From Bacillus pumilus (lineage in GTDB: Bacteria; Bacillota; Bacilli; Bacillales; Bacillaceae), in contig NZ_CP101833.1 of NCBI RefSeq assembly GCF_024498355.1, positions 2,895,001 to 2,959,000 on the forward strand: DNA of 64,000 nt, written 5' to 3'. The notes below the pieces were generated by a model. That model was not told the origin of the DNA, did not search any database, and was given only the letters and a program-made list of their open reading frames with translations. Every line of letters begins with the position of its first letter. The stretch's first letter is position 1. Shown one piece after another: positions 35,958-44,674 of the stretch. A program made the position numbers and the translations under genes.

Positions 35958-36074
35958 TTTCCGCTTATCTCCTTACCATTGTCTGATCATCTAACACTAC
36001 ACCCTTAATGTATATCTGACACAGGCGAAAAGCAATACAAATTTTCCTTAAATTTTATCTTTTTGCAAAACTAA

Positions 36075-36104
36075 AAAAACCTGCTTCAAAAGCAGGCTTT
36101 TTCA
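36075..36104 (-). terminator. terminator of bdbDC
   Basis: GCCTGCTT / AAGCAGGT stem, 4-nt loop, with seven T on the minus strand; directly after the bdbC stop. Confidence 0.85.
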
Positions 36105-36105
36105 C

Positions 36106-36519
36106 TCAATCTTCTTTTGCATTTAACAGCAGCATACTGATGATGATAAGAATAAATGCAATAAGAGCCAATAGTGGAATGGTGATAAAACCAAACCAAT
36201 TCAGATAATCAAAGGAACAAGGAATGCCGCTGAGGCAAGGGCGAATCGATGCAAATCCTGGGATCTTTTGTTCCATATAATGATAGATGGAAAAGCCAGC
36301 ACCAATCACTGCCAAAGGCAGAACGTAGTACTTCACTTTGACATCGCCCCGGAATGTAGCAATTCCAAGTAAAAGCACGAGCGGGTACATGAAAATGCGC
36401 TGAAACCAGCACAGATCGCATGGGATAAACTTCTTTACTTCACTTAAATACAGGCTGCTCATCGTCGCAACGATAGAGACGATCCAAGCGCTGTATAAGT
36501 AAATCAGCTTATTCTTCAT
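36106..36519 (-). CDS. bdbC: BdbC, DsbB-like membrane thiol-disulfide oxidoreductase
   Basis: 137 residues, four membrane helices. The two redox cysteine pairs of DsbB-type quinone reductases are present: FIPCDLCWFQRI after helix 1 and RPCLSGIPCSFDY in the second external loop. It reoxidises BdbD and passes electrons to menaquinone. Start overlaps the bdbD stop by 4 nt. In B. subtilis the pair is needed for competence proteins and secreted disulfide proteins. Confidence 0.95.
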   Translation of the reverse strand: MKNKLIYLYSAWIVSIVATMSSLYLSEVKKFIPCDLCWFQRIFMYPLVLLLGIATFRGDVKVKYYVLPLAVIGAGFSIYHYMEQKIPGFASIRPCLSGIPCSFDYLNWFGFITIPLLALIAFILIIISMLLLNAKED

Positions 36520-37202
36520 GATTTTTTCCCTTTGAGTTCCTGATCGATTAATTCCTTGATTTCATCATAGTCATAAAAGTTTTGGACTTGTTTATTATTA
36601 ATATAAATCGTTGGTGTTGAATTGACTTTATATTTGTTCACAAGCTGATCGTCCGTGTTCAGCTCCGGCTGATACGTTTTCTTCGATAAGTTGTCTTTGA
36701 GCTTGTCCGTATCAATTTTTGTTGTCTTTTTCGCTAGTTCAGTCAGCTTAGCAGGTGTTACCCACTCTGCTTCACTATCTGGCTGTGCGTCATAGACAGC
36801 TTCATGAAATGCCCAGAAGTTTTTTGGGTCTTCCTTCCACACTTCTTCAGAAGCGAGTGCTGCTAACACTGCGCCATCTCCATGAACAGGCAGTGGTAAG
36901 TTAATAAACGAGAAAGATACATCGCCTTTATCTATGTAGTCTGCTTTCAGTTTCGGGAAAATGTCTGTTTCAAATGATTTACATGACGGACATTTGTAGT
37001 CCCCAAACTCGACGATTTGCACCGCTGCGTTTTTGTCCCCCATGACAGGCTGTCCTTTAATAGAAGGCTTACTGTCAACTGTTTGTGCTTCTTGGCTGTT
37101 ATTGTTCCCAATCACAACAAATAGACCGATGAGAAGAGCTGCGACGATGGTTAAAATGACAGCAAATTTAATGGATGAAGATTGATTATTTTTTTTACTC
37201 AC
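36516..37202 (-). CDS. bdbD: BdbD, DsbA-like thiol-disulfide oxidoreductase
   Basis: 228 residues: N-terminal membrane anchor (about 12-32), then a thioredoxin fold with active site CPSC in EFGDYKCPSCKSFE and cis-Pro region NSTPTIYIN. Inserted helical domain between. It introduces disulfides into exported proteins and is recycled by BdbC. GTG start behind AAGGTAGG. First of a two-gene operon; transcription must start in the short gap after cadA. Confidence 0.95.
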   Translation of the reverse strand: MSKKNNQSSSIKFAVILTIVAALLIGLFVVIGNNNSQEAQTVDSKPSIKGQPVMGDKNAAVQIVEFGDYKCPSCKSFETDIFPKLKADYIDKGDVSFSFINLPLPVHGDGAVLAALASEEVWKEDPKNFWAFHEAVYDAQPDSEAEWVTPAKLTELAKKTTKIDTDKLKDNLSKKTYQPELNTDDQLVNKYKVNSTPTIYINNKQVQNFYDYDEIKELIDQELKGKKS

Positions 37203-37234
37203 AAAAGCACCTACCTTATCTTTTTCATTCCTTA

Positions 37235-37276
37235 AAAAAAGAAAAAGGATAATAGCTTAGAAAAATGCCATTATCC
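37235..37276 (-). terminator. terminator of cadA
   Basis: GGATAAT / ATTATCC stem with a long loop, followed on the minus strand by TTTTTCTTTTTTT. A possible bdbD promoter (TTGTTA, 17 bp, TAATGG) overlaps this stretch. Confidence 0.7.
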
Positions 37277-37345
37277 AACTTCTTCTATTTTAACAAGAGG
37301 GGGGCCATTATGAAAGGTGGTATTCATGAATTTTTCCTTACAGTT

Positions 37346-39445
37346 TTATTTCATGACCCTCATCGCATTTAAAACAGCCAGTACGGTAACACCCACATCT
37401 GAAAAGACTGCTTCCCACATGGTCGCAATACCAAATGCACCAAGTAAGAGGAAAACTGCTTTGACGCCAAGAGCAAATGCGATATTCTGCCATACAATCG
37501 CTCTTGTTCTTTTAGCGACTGCAATGGCTTCTGCTACCTTTGATGGCTGATCTGTCATGATCACGATATCAGCCGCCTCTACAGCTGCATCTGAACCAAG
37601 CCCGCCCATTGCAATTCCTATGTCTGCTCTTGCTAATACCGGTGTATCATTAATGCCATCCCCTACAAATAATAATTTTTCTTGAGGGGCTTTTTTCTGA
37701 TCGATTTCTTCTAATTTCGTTACTTTATCCTGTGGCAATAATTCAGTATGCACTTCGTCAATACCAATTTGCTGGGCGACCGCAGTCCCTACTTGTTTGG
37801 CATCACCAGTGAGCATGACTGTTTTAATCCCAGACGCTTTTAATGCAGAGACTGCTTCGGTCGCATCATCCTTTAATTCATCTGCAATCAAAATAGATCC
37901 GGCAAACTCACCGTTTATTGCCATGTACACAACGGTTCCGCTTCGTTTTTCTTTTTCAAACGCAATGCCTTCTCTTTCCATTAAGCGGTGATTTCCAGCT
38001 AATACATGGACACCGCTTATCGTGGCTTTAATTCCATGTCCAGCAATATCCTCATATGCTTCAATCTGGCTCTCATCAAGTGGTGAACCGTAAGCAGCTT
38101 TAATTGATTCTGCAATCGGGTGCGAGGAATGGGCTTCTGCCAGAGCCGCAAAAGAAAGCAGTTCCTCTTTTGAGCACTTGTCACTCGTTGTCACGATATT
38201 GGTCACCGTAAAGTTCCCTTTTGTGAGTGTGCCAGTTTTATCAAATACAGCATAGCGCACAGAGTTCAGTGCTTCTAAATAGTTACTGCCTTTCACAAGA
38301 ATGCCTCGTTTAGATGCCGCACCGATTCCACCGAAGAATCCTAATGGGATGGAGACAACTAGTGCACAAGGACAAGAGATCACGAGAAAGACGAGCGCCC
38401 GGTAAACCCAGTCAGACAATTGTGCTGATGGAATGAGGAGCGGCGGCATAAAGGCAAGCAATACTGCTAGCACGACGACCGCAGGTGTATAATATTTTGC
38501 GAACTTTGTGATAAAGTTTTCTGTCTGTGCTTTTCGGCTGCTCGCATTCTCCACCAAATCTAAAATCTTCGTAACAGCCGATTCGCTTAGCTCTTTTTGT
38601 ACTTCAATTTCAAGAATCCCGTTTTGATTCACAAATCCTGCAAGAACTTCTTTTCCTGCTTCTACATCTCGAGGAACGGATTCCCCTGTTAATGCAGAGG
38701 TATCCACGAGTGAATAACCTTCAATGACAAGTCCGTCCAGCGGAATTTTCTCACCCGGTTTGACGACGATGCGGTCACCCGCTTTTACTTCTTCCGGCTT
38801 TACTCTTTTCGTTTCATGTCCCACTTTGAGATTCGCATATTCAGGGCGAATATTCATTAATTCACTAATCGATCGTCTTGAACGATTCACTGCCGCTCCT
38901 TGGAAGAGCTCTCCAATTTGGTAAAACAGCATGACAGCTAGTGCCTCTGGATATTGCTGAATGACAAAAGCACCAACGGTTGCAATGGTCATTAAAAAGT
39001 TCTCATCAAATACTTGGCCGCGCACGATATTTTTCAGCGCTTTAAAGACGACATCACCGCCGACTAGTAAATACGCTGCGAAAAACATGACGAACTTCAG
39101 CAAACCATCTTCAGGTATAAAATAGGCAGCTGTTCCAATCACAGCACCGCCAATTAATTTCAGCACAATCGTTTTTAAGTTCTTTGTCCCATGATCATGA
39201 TCGTGATGATGTCCTTCTTCTTTTGGTGATACACTCACATGAGGTTCAATGGACTGAACGGTTTTCACAATACGCTTTGACATTGTTTCTTGTTTATCTG
39301 CATGTGTGACAGTCAATGTGCCTGTCGCAAAATTAACAGAGCATGCTTCAACTCCATCCATTTTGCTGACACCTGTTTCGATTTTACGTGCACAGTTGCC
39401 GCAATCAAGACCGCTTAATACGTATTCATCTTTCATCTTTTTCAT
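37346..39445 (-). CDS. cadA: Cd2+/Zn2+/Co2+-exporting P1B-type ATPase
   Basis: 699 residues from ATG 39445 (AAGGTGAG upstream); longer upstream frames run into the operator. An N-terminal heavy-metal domain with GLDCGNCARK, a His-rich linker (HHHDHDH), then membrane helices with the CPC ion motif (ISCPCALVVS), phosphorylation site DKTGTLT, SHPIA and GDGINDTPVL. CPC plus the His-rich linker places it with Zn/Cd/Co exporters. Controlled by an ArsR-type operator at 39517-39538. Confident. Confidence 0.95.
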   Translation of the reverse strand: MKKMKDEYVLSGLDCGNCARKIETGVSKMDGVEACSVNFATGTLTVTHADKQETMSKRIVKTVQSIEPHVSVSPKEEGHHHDHDHGTKNLKTIVLKLIGGAVIGTAAYFIPEDGLLKFVMFFAAYLLVGGDVVFKALKNIVRGQVFDENFLMTIATVGAFVIQQYPEALAVMLFYQIGELFQGAAVNRSRRSISELMNIRPEYANLKVGHETKRVKPEEVKAGDRIVVKPGEKIPLDGLVIEGYSLVDTSALTGESVPRDVEAGKEVLAGFVNQNGILEIEVQKELSESAVTKILDLVENASSRKAQTENFITKFAKYYTPAVVVLAVLLAFMPPLLIPSAQLSDWVYRALVFLVISCPCALVVSIPLGFFGGIGAASKRGILVKGSNYLEALNSVRYAVFDKTGTLTKGNFTVTNIVTTSDKCSKEELLSFAALAEAHSSHPIAESIKAAYGSPLDESQIEAYEDIAGHGIKATISGVHVLAGNHRLMEREGIAFEKEKRSGTVVYMAINGEFAGSILIADELKDDATEAVSALKASGIKTVMLTGDAKQVGTAVAQQIGIDEVHTELLPQDKVTKLEEIDQKKAPQEKLLFVGDGINDTPVLARADIGIAMGGLGSDAAVEAADIVIMTDQPSKVAEAIAVAKRTRAIVWQNIAFALGVKAVFLLLGAFGIATMWEAVFSDVGVTVLAVLNAMRVMK

Positions 39446-39516
39446 GTTCTCACCTTTTTCTATATAAGTAGCCTTCCCTGATTCAATCAAACCTATATCA
39501 GATACTATGGATGTTA

Positions 39517-39581
39517 TATATGAGCACATATTCATATATTGAATTACCCTTATTATATGTGGAGATCTGATCAACTGTCAA
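39517..39581 (-). promoter_or_regulatory. cadA promoter with ArsR/CzrA-type operator
   Basis: -35 TTGACA (39576-39581), 18-bp spacer, -10 TATAAT (39552-39557). Just downstream, over the expected start site, is a near-perfect inverted repeat TATATGA-8nt-TCATATA (39517-39538), the 12-2-12 pattern of ArsR-family metal sensors such as CzrA. Zinc or cadmium should relieve repression. Confidence 0.85.
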
Positions 39582-39720
39582 TCATTTATGAGCAAATAAT
39601 TGTTTTTTTGTGTTCAATGCTGTTTCGTGGATTTTCAATAAACCAAGCTCATGTCCCCCGCTCGTCGCATAACATAGAAACGATCGTTTGACCTCTAACG
39701 AAATAAGTACAGCATTTCTC
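39582..39720. other. AT-rich intergenic stretch between the cadA and Mn-transporter promoters
   Basis: No gene or convincing structure seen. It separates two divergent metal-regulated promoters. Confidence 0.5.
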
Positions 39721-39774
39721 TTTACAAAAGAAGGACATACGCTTAGAATGAAATAAAAGTTTCCTTAAGGAAAC
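39721..39774 (+). promoter_or_regulatory. promoter and MntR-like operator of the metal ABC importer
   Basis: -35 TTTACA (39721-39726), 17-bp spacer, -10 TAGAAT (39744-39749). A perfect 16-bp palindrome GTTTCCTTAAGGAAAC (39759-39774) covers the start site; CCTTAAGG-centred palindromes are typical of the DtxR/MntR family. A half copy CTTTAGGAAAC lies at 39835-39845. Confidence 0.8.
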
Positions 39775-39874
39775 AAATTAGCGTTAGTCAATCATTTCAT
39801 CCTTTAGTCAAAATTATTTAATGTATGCATATATCTTTAGGAAACGCAATGATGATTGAAAGGGGCCGCAAGAG

Positions 39875-40618
39875 ATGTCAAATGCTTTAACAATCGACCG
39901 TCTATATGTCTCATATCACGGACAAGATGCATTAGAAAACATCTCTCTTTCCATACAGGAAGGGACGATGACAGGAATCATTGGTCCAAATGGTGCCGGT
40001 AAATCGACTTTATTGAAAGCATGTTTGGATTTAATTGAAAAAGATCAAGGGAATATTCACTTTTTTGAACAGCCCTTTAAACAAGTCAGAAAACAGATCG
40101 CATATGTACCGCAGAGAAATGATCTAGACTGGACATTTCCTATTCATGTACTGGATACCGTTCTACTTGGAACATATCCGAAGCTTGGACTAATGAAACG
40201 ACCCAAAAAAGAAGACCGAGCCTATGCATACCATTGCTTAGAAAAAGTCGGGATGCAGGACTTTGCCAAAAGGCAGATCGGTGAATTATCCGGCGGTCAG
40301 CAGCAGCGTGTCTTCCTTGCAAGAGCACTTGCTCAAAACGCACAGCTCTTTTGTTTGGATGAACCTTTTGTCGGGATTGATATGACAAGTGAAGAAACGA
40401 TGATTCGCATTTTGAAGGAATTACGAGATGAAGGGAAAACCATTCTGGTCGTCCACCATGATTTAAGTAAGGCCGATGATTACTTCAGTCACCTCGTTCT
40501 TTTAAATAAAAAACTGATCAAGGCAGGACCTGTACACGACATCCTTCTTCCAGAGGTGATGCTAAAGGCGTATGAAACGCAGCTACCATTCTTAAAATCA
40601 GCAGGAGGAGACGTGTAA
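39875..40618 (+). CDS. manganese/zinc-type ABC transporter ATPase
   Basis: 247 residues: Walker A GPNGAGKST, signature LSGGQQQR, Walker B FCLDEPFVGID, H-loop VVHHDLSK; the FVGID after Walker B is usual for the cluster 9 metal importers (Mnt/Sit/Tro). First of a three-gene unit in the order ATPase-permease-binding protein, as in staphylococcal mntABC, unlike the mntABCD order with two permeases in B. subtilis. Its stop overlaps the permease start. The leader is about 120 nt with an MntR-like operator at its head. Confidence 0.92.
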   Translation: MSNALTIDRLYVSYHGQDALENISLSIQEGTMTGIIGPNGAGKSTLLKACLDLIEKDQGNIHFFEQPFKQVRKQIAYVPQRNDLDWTFPIHVLDTVLLGTYPKLGLMKRPKKEDRAYAYHCLEKVGMQDFAKRQIGELSGGQQQRVFLARALAQNAQLFCLDEPFVGIDMTSEETMIRILKELRDEGKTILVVHHDLSKADDYFSHLVLLNKKLIKAGPVHDILLPEVMLKAYETQLPFLKSAGGDV

Positions 40619-41490
40619 TGGAATTCTTAACCGGACTCTTTGAGTATGCGTTTTTACAAAAAGCGTTATTTACATCCGTCATGGTAGGCATTATTTGCGG
40701 TGTCATTGGCTGCTTTATCATTTTACGAGGCATGGCACTGATGGGAGATGCCATTTCACACGCCGTGCTGCCAGGTGTCGCCATCTCTTATATGCTAGGG
40801 ATTAACTTTTTTTTCGGAGCCGTCTTAACTGGTGTGCTAACAGCGATTGGCATCGGATATGTCAGTCAAAACAGCCGCATTAAAAATGATTCTGCCATCG
40901 GCATTGTATTCACCGCCTTTTTTTCAATTGGGATCATTCTCATTACATTTTTGAAAAGTTCCAGTGATTTATATCATATCTTGTTTGGAAACGTACTAGC
41001 TGTTCGTTCCTCTGATATGTGGATTACGCTCGGAATCGGCATTTTTATTTTACTGGCCGTCATCGTGTTCTACAAAGAACTGCTCATTAGTTCATTTGAT
41101 CCGGTCATTTCTTCTGTTTACGGTTTACCAAATCGAATGATCCATTATTTTCTCATGACATTATTGACCCTTGTAACCGTCGCGTCGCTGCAAACCGTTG
41201 GTATTATTCTTGTCGTTGCGATGCTTATTACGCCGGCCGCCACCGCTTATCTCTTGACAGACCGGCTATGGATCATGATTTATTTATCTGCTTTTTTCGG
41301 TGCCGTTTCTGCCATCGTGGGACTTGGGCTGAGTTTTACGTATAACTTGTCGTCTGGTGCTTCCATCGTGCTAGTCGCGACCATTTTATTCGGCAGTGCC
41401 TTTATCTTTTCACCAAAGCAAGGTATTTTATGGAGATCATTAAAATCTAAACGAAAACGAACGCAGTTAAAAAAGGAAGCGTCTATGTAA
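40618..41490 (+). CDS. manganese/zinc-type ABC transporter permease
   Basis: 290 residues, eight to nine membrane helices of the ZnuB/MntB family: [37 protein letters not shown] contains the conserved membrane motif, later [20 protein letters not shown]. Charged tail [15 protein letters not shown] is cytoplasmic. ATG overlaps the preceding TAA; the next gene follows after 13 bp with AAAGGAGGA. Confidence 0.92.
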   Translation: MEFLTGLFEYAFLQKALFTSVMVGIICGVIGCFIILRGMALMGDAISHAVLPGVAISYMLGINFFFGAVLTGVLTAIGIGYVSQNSRIKNDSAIGIVFTAFFSIGIILITFLKSSSDLYHILFGNVLAVRSSDMWITLGIGIFILLAVIVFYKELLISSFDPVISSVYGLPNRMIHYFLMTLLTLVTVASLQTVGIILVVAMLITPAATAYLLTDRLWIMIYLSAFFGAVSAIVGLGLSFTYNLSSGASIVLVATILFGSAFIFSPKQGILWRSLKSKRKRTQLKKEASM

Positions 41491-41503
41491 AAGGAGGAAC
41501 TAT

Positions 41504-42442
41504 ATGAAGAAGGTATTTGCAATCCGTTTGACCGCAGTATTCATTGCCCTTATGGTGATCGCAGGTTGTTCTACTCAACAAAATCATTCCGGCAAAGATG
41601 ATGGCAAAATAAAAGTTGTCACGACCTATTCCATTCTTTATGACATCGTGAAGGAAGTAGGCGGACAGCATGTCTCTATTCACAGCATTGTTCCCATTGG
41701 TACAGACCCACATGAATTCGACCCACTGCCAAAGGATGTTCAGCATACGACGGATGCAGACCTTGTTCTATACAATGGCTTAAACCTCGAAACAGGGAAT
41801 GGCTGGTTTCAAAAGCTGCTTGAATCGAGCGGCAAGAACGGGGATAATGCCCCTGTAGCCGAATTGAGTAAGGGCGTCAAAGTAAAGCATTTATCTTCAA
41901 AAGGGCTGGAAAGTCAGCAGGACCCCCATGCCTGGCTGAATGTTGCAAATGGCATTATTTATGCACAAAATGCCCGGGATGCGCTCATTCAAGCGGACCC
42001 CGAGCATAAAGAGGATTACGAAAAAAATGCAGACGCCTACATCAAGAAGCTTCAAGCTCTTCATCATGAAGCAAAAGACAAGTTTGATCAGCTGCCAAAA
42101 GACAAAAAACTCCTTGTCACAAGTGAGGGAGCATTCAAGTATTTTGCAGATGCGTATGGACTGAAAGCGGGCTACATTTGGGAGATCAATACAGAAAGCG
42201 AAGGAACACCTGGACAAATGAAACGCATCATTCATTTTGTCAAAGATCATCAAGTTCCTGCTCTCTTTCTTGAAACAAGTGTAGATAAACGCAGCCTTGA
42301 AAGCCTTTCTGAAGAAACTGGAGTTCCGATTAAGGGAAAAGTATTCACTGACTCCATTGGAAAGAAAGGTGAAGATGGAGACAGCTACTATAAGATGATG
42401 AAATGGAATATTGACACCATTTACAAAGGGTTGTCATCATGA
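41504..42442 (+). CDS. metal-binding lipoprotein of the Mn/Zn ABC importer
   Basis: 312 residues. Lipobox VIAGC (about residue 22) and cluster A-I fold: metal His in [14 protein letters not shown], second His in DPHAWLN, acidic ligand regions [14 protein letters not shown] and [21 protein letters not shown]. The short loop near the second His, without a His-rich segment, favours manganese over zinc. Third gene of the operon, closed by a strong terminator. Confidence 0.92.
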   Translation: MKKVFAIRLTAVFIALMVIAGCSTQQNHSGKDDGKIKVVTTYSILYDIVKEVGGQHVSIHSIVPIGTDPHEFDPLPKDVQHTTDADLVLYNGLNLETGNGWFQKLLESSGKNGDNAPVAELSKGVKVKHLSSKGLESQQDPHAWLNVANGIIYAQNARDALIQADPEHKEDYEKNADAYIKKLQALHHEAKDKFDQLPKDKKLLVTSEGAFKYFADAYGLKAGYIWEINTESEGTPGQMKRIIHFVKDHQVPALFLETSVDKRSLESLSEETGVPIKGKVFTDSIGKKGEDGDSYYKMMKWNIDTIYKGLSS

Positions 42443-42479
42443 GAAAAGACAGGTGGAGTGAGTCCGCCTGTCTTTTCTG
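42442..42479. terminator. bidirectional terminator
   Basis: AGAAAAGACAGG / CCTGTCTTTTCT stem between the convergent lipoprotein gene and the 185-aa membrane protein gene, with T-rich ends on both strands. Confidence 0.85.
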
Positions 42480-43037
42480 TTAGCCTGCCATATTTTGTGG
42501 ATGTTTTTTCGGCCAAATCACATAACTGATGCTAATGAGGAAATCAACGATTAAGACCATTCCCCACACATAGGCAAGCTGCATCAATGATTCGGTTCGT
42601 TCTGGTGCTTGAATGAGAAAGGTGAGCCCAAAAAGTAAACCGGCTCCGATGACCCAAGCAGCTAAATGCCTCACCCAGCTGACCATTTCATACATAGACC
42701 GCTCCTTGCCGTACTTTGGTTTTCCCTTTGGCTTTGGGCCTCCTGCAAATCGATAAGCGAAGCGAGCATCTGCCCATTTCACCATTTGGTGCCCAAAGGC
42801 GAGACTCACACCAATATAAACAGCCGCAAGTCCGTGGATGACACTCGCCACCGCCCCTTGCCTTAAATCCATATAAGTAGCCGCAAGAAGGACCAGATCC
42901 AAAATCGGCGTACAGATCAGGAAGAAAGCTCCCCACTTTTTCTGTCTAAACACATAACGCAGCGTTAAACCCATTAGAATAAACAGCCAAAAACCAATCT
43001 CACATGCCACAATCAATAACCCAATCAATATTCCCAC
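42480..43037 (-). CDS. integral membrane protein of unknown function
   Basis: 185 residues with about five hydrophobic helices (roughly 3-27, 36-56, 62-86, 120-142, 153-175) and a basic cytoplasmic loop between helices 3 and 4 (GPKPKGKPKYGKERSMYE). Divergent from a TetR gene, with a perfect palindrome in the 79-bp gap, so very likely that regulator's target. I do not recognise a transport family; it is too small for MFS and lacks SMR motifs. Confidence 0.8.
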   Translation of the reverse strand: MGILIGLLIVACEIGFWLFILMGLTLRYVFRQKKWGAFFLICTPILDLVLLAATYMDLRQGAVASVIHGLAAVYIGVSLAFGHQMVKWADARFAYRFAGGPKPKGKPKYGKERSMYEMVSWVRHLAAWVIGAGLLFGLTFLIQAPERTESLMQLAYVWGMVLIVDFLISISYVIWPKKHPQNMAG

Positions 43038-43043
43038 ACCCTT

Positions 43044-43089
43044 TTTAATACGATTGTATTAAATAAAATCTAACACAGTCGTATTAAAA
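43044..43089. promoter_or_regulatory. TetR-type operator between the membrane-protein and regulator genes
   Basis: Perfect 8-4-8 palindrome TTTAATAC-GATT-GTATTAAA at 43044-43063, 7 bp before the membrane protein start, and a half-site GTCGTATTAAA at 43078-43088 overlapping the -35 of the regulator promoter (TATTAA, 17 bp, TAAAAT at 43105-43110). Confidence 0.75.
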
Positions 43090-43116
43090 AAACAATAGCT
43101 GTGCTAAAATCAATAT

Positions 43117-43725
43117 ATGCCAAAAATCGTCGATCACCAAAAACAAAAACAAAAGGTCGCTCAAGCTGCGATGAGAGTGATTAAACAGGAGGGATTAGAG
43201 AACGCTTCTGTACGAAAAATAGCAGTAGAAGCTGGGATTTCTGCCGGCTCTATGCGGCATTATTTTTCCACACAGCAGGAGTTATTTCTTTTCTCTATGA
43301 ATCTGATTCAGGAAAGAGTCAAGGAACGAATTGCAGGGCTTCCATTAAACGGTTCAACTAAAGAAAATATCCTCTCTTTATTGGAACAAGTCCTTCCACT
43401 TGATGAAGAACGAAGATTTGAAATGGAGGTGTGGCAGGCTTTTACGATTAAATCCCTGACTGAATCAGATTTACAGGCGCTCAATGCAGAAATGTATGAT
43501 GATCTTTTCCAAACCGTTCATGCTTGTTTAACGAAATTAAAAGAGGCTGAGCTGCTGCTAGAGCATACCGATCTTTTACTGGAGACAGAAAGGCTTTATG
43601 CGGTCGTCAATGGGCTTGCTTTGAATGGAATCTTACAGCCTCACCGTCTACCGCCTCAGCTCATGCGCTCCGTGCTGGAGATGCATCTGCAATCCATCAC
43701 AAAAAAAGACATGCCTCCGCAATAG
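43117..43725 (+). CDS. TetR/AcrR-family regulator, probably leaderless mRNA
   Basis: 202 residues. N-terminal helix-turn-helix VRKIAVEAGISAGSMRHYFSTQQELFLF, followed by a helical ligand domain (C-terminal TetR_C type). The only reasonable ATG (43117) has no ribosome site and lies 7 nt after a good -10 (TAAAAT 43105-43110), so the transcript should start at or next to the AUG. Divergent from the 185-aa membrane protein, with the operator between. Similar in layout to the PksA/YvdT group; inducing ligand unknown. Confidence 0.88.
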   Translation: MPKIVDHQKQKQKVAQAAMRVIKQEGLENASVRKIAVEAGISAGSMRHYFSTQQELFLFSMNLIQERVKERIAGLPLNGSTKENILSLLEQVLPLDEERRFEMEVWQAFTIKSLTESDLQALNAEMYDDLFQTVHACLTKLKEAELLLEHTDLLLETERLYAVVNGLALNGILQPHRLPPQLMRSVLEMHLQSITKKDMPPQ

Positions 43726-43743
43726 GAGAACATGTCTTTTTTT
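43702..43743. terminator. bidirectional terminator overlapping the regulator stop
   Basis: AAAAAAGACATG / CATGTCTTTTTT stem that includes the last codons of the TetR gene and reaches the stop of the convergent response regulator. Confidence 0.8.
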
Positions 43744-44674
43744 AATCTTCCATAAAAATACGCTTTGCTTCGTAGTAGAGCACCTGCACAAATTTCTTCA
43801 CATTGATGCGGGTATGTTCTTCTCTCCCTCTTGTCTCTTTTGTCAATTCACTCATTTTCTTTCGTACAATGGTGAAATCGAAAAATTTAGATGCATAGTT
43901 TTCAAAGCTTGGATGGGAATAATCCGTTAACCCGAGCGATGCAATGTGTTTCAATGATTGGTTGATCGCTCGCCTTACCCTCTGTTCCGCTGCCTTCGCT
44001 TCTCTTGCGATGTCTGCTGATGTGTAAGGCTCATTTAATTTATCCTCCGTGATCCCGGTGAAAATGACCTTCAAAGAAGGAAAGGAATCGTGATGATCGG
44101 CATGCAGCGCTAGATACTGATCAGTAAAGAGAATCATATCTAATAAATCTTTCGACCCCTTCTCGCCGACAATCCCTAGCTCCGCCAATAAGAACTGACC
44201 TGCCTCTGCTAAGCTTTTCCCCCGCTGCTTCGTTTTCGTCTGGCCTCGCTGCTGGAACTGCATCGCCGATTTGAGCGAGTTCTGAATATTTTCAATCGAG
44301 TGCTCTAAATGAAGGCGTTCAATCATGAGATGGAGCACACTTAAGACTTCTACCCGATTGATCGGCTTTGTCACATAATACTCGACGCCAAGCGCATAGG
44401 CCTGTCCGATTAATTCCTTTGTTTCTACCTGTGACAGCATTAAGTATTTCCCATGAAACTCATCCTTGATTGCTCGAATCGTTTCAAGCCCGTCCTTTTC
44501 CGGCATCAGAAGATCAATACATAAGATATCAATGTGCAGATCATTTAAGTAGCTGGCAGTTAATTCTGCGCCATCCTCTGCTTCTCCAGCCACAATGCCA
44601 AGCTCTTCATCTTCAATGAGCTGAGCCAGTGAAGAACGAACGGCTTCATCATCATCGACAATAAAAAATCTCAT
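43742..44674 (-). CDS. GlnL-like response regulator
   Basis: 310 residues. Receiver domain with MRFFIVDDDEAVRSSL and phospho-acceptor Asp in ILCIDLLMPEKDG (near 54), K in YYVTKPINRVEVL; the C-terminal half is the YcbB-type DNA-binding domain (AAEQRVRRAINQSLKHIASLG, NYASKFFDFTIVRKK). It resembles B. subtilis GlnL along its length. There GlnKL activates the glutaminase-glutamine transporter operon. Here the neighbours are aspartase and a dicarboxylate symporter, so this is a re-targeted orthologue or a paralogue. Overlaps its kinase gene by 4 nt. Confidence 0.88.
   Translation of the reverse strand: MRFFIVDDDEAVRSSLAQLIEDEELGIVAGEAEDGAELTASYLNDLHIDILCIDLLMPEKDGLETIRAIKDEFHGKYLMLSQVETKELIGQAYALGVEYYVTKPINRVEVLSVLHLMIERLHLEHSIENIQNSLKSAMQFQQRGQTKTKQRGKSLAEAGQFLLAELGIVGEKGSKDLLDMILFTDQYLALHADHHDSFPSLKVIFTGITEDKLNEPYTSADIAREAKAAEQRVRRAINQSLKHIASLGLTDYSHPSFENYASKFFDFTIVRKKMSELTKETRGREEHTRINVKKFVQVLYYEAKRIFMED

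Noticed and set aside
39446..39574. Longer N-terminus for cadA
   Set aside because: It would cover the promoter and operator and lacks a ribosome site.
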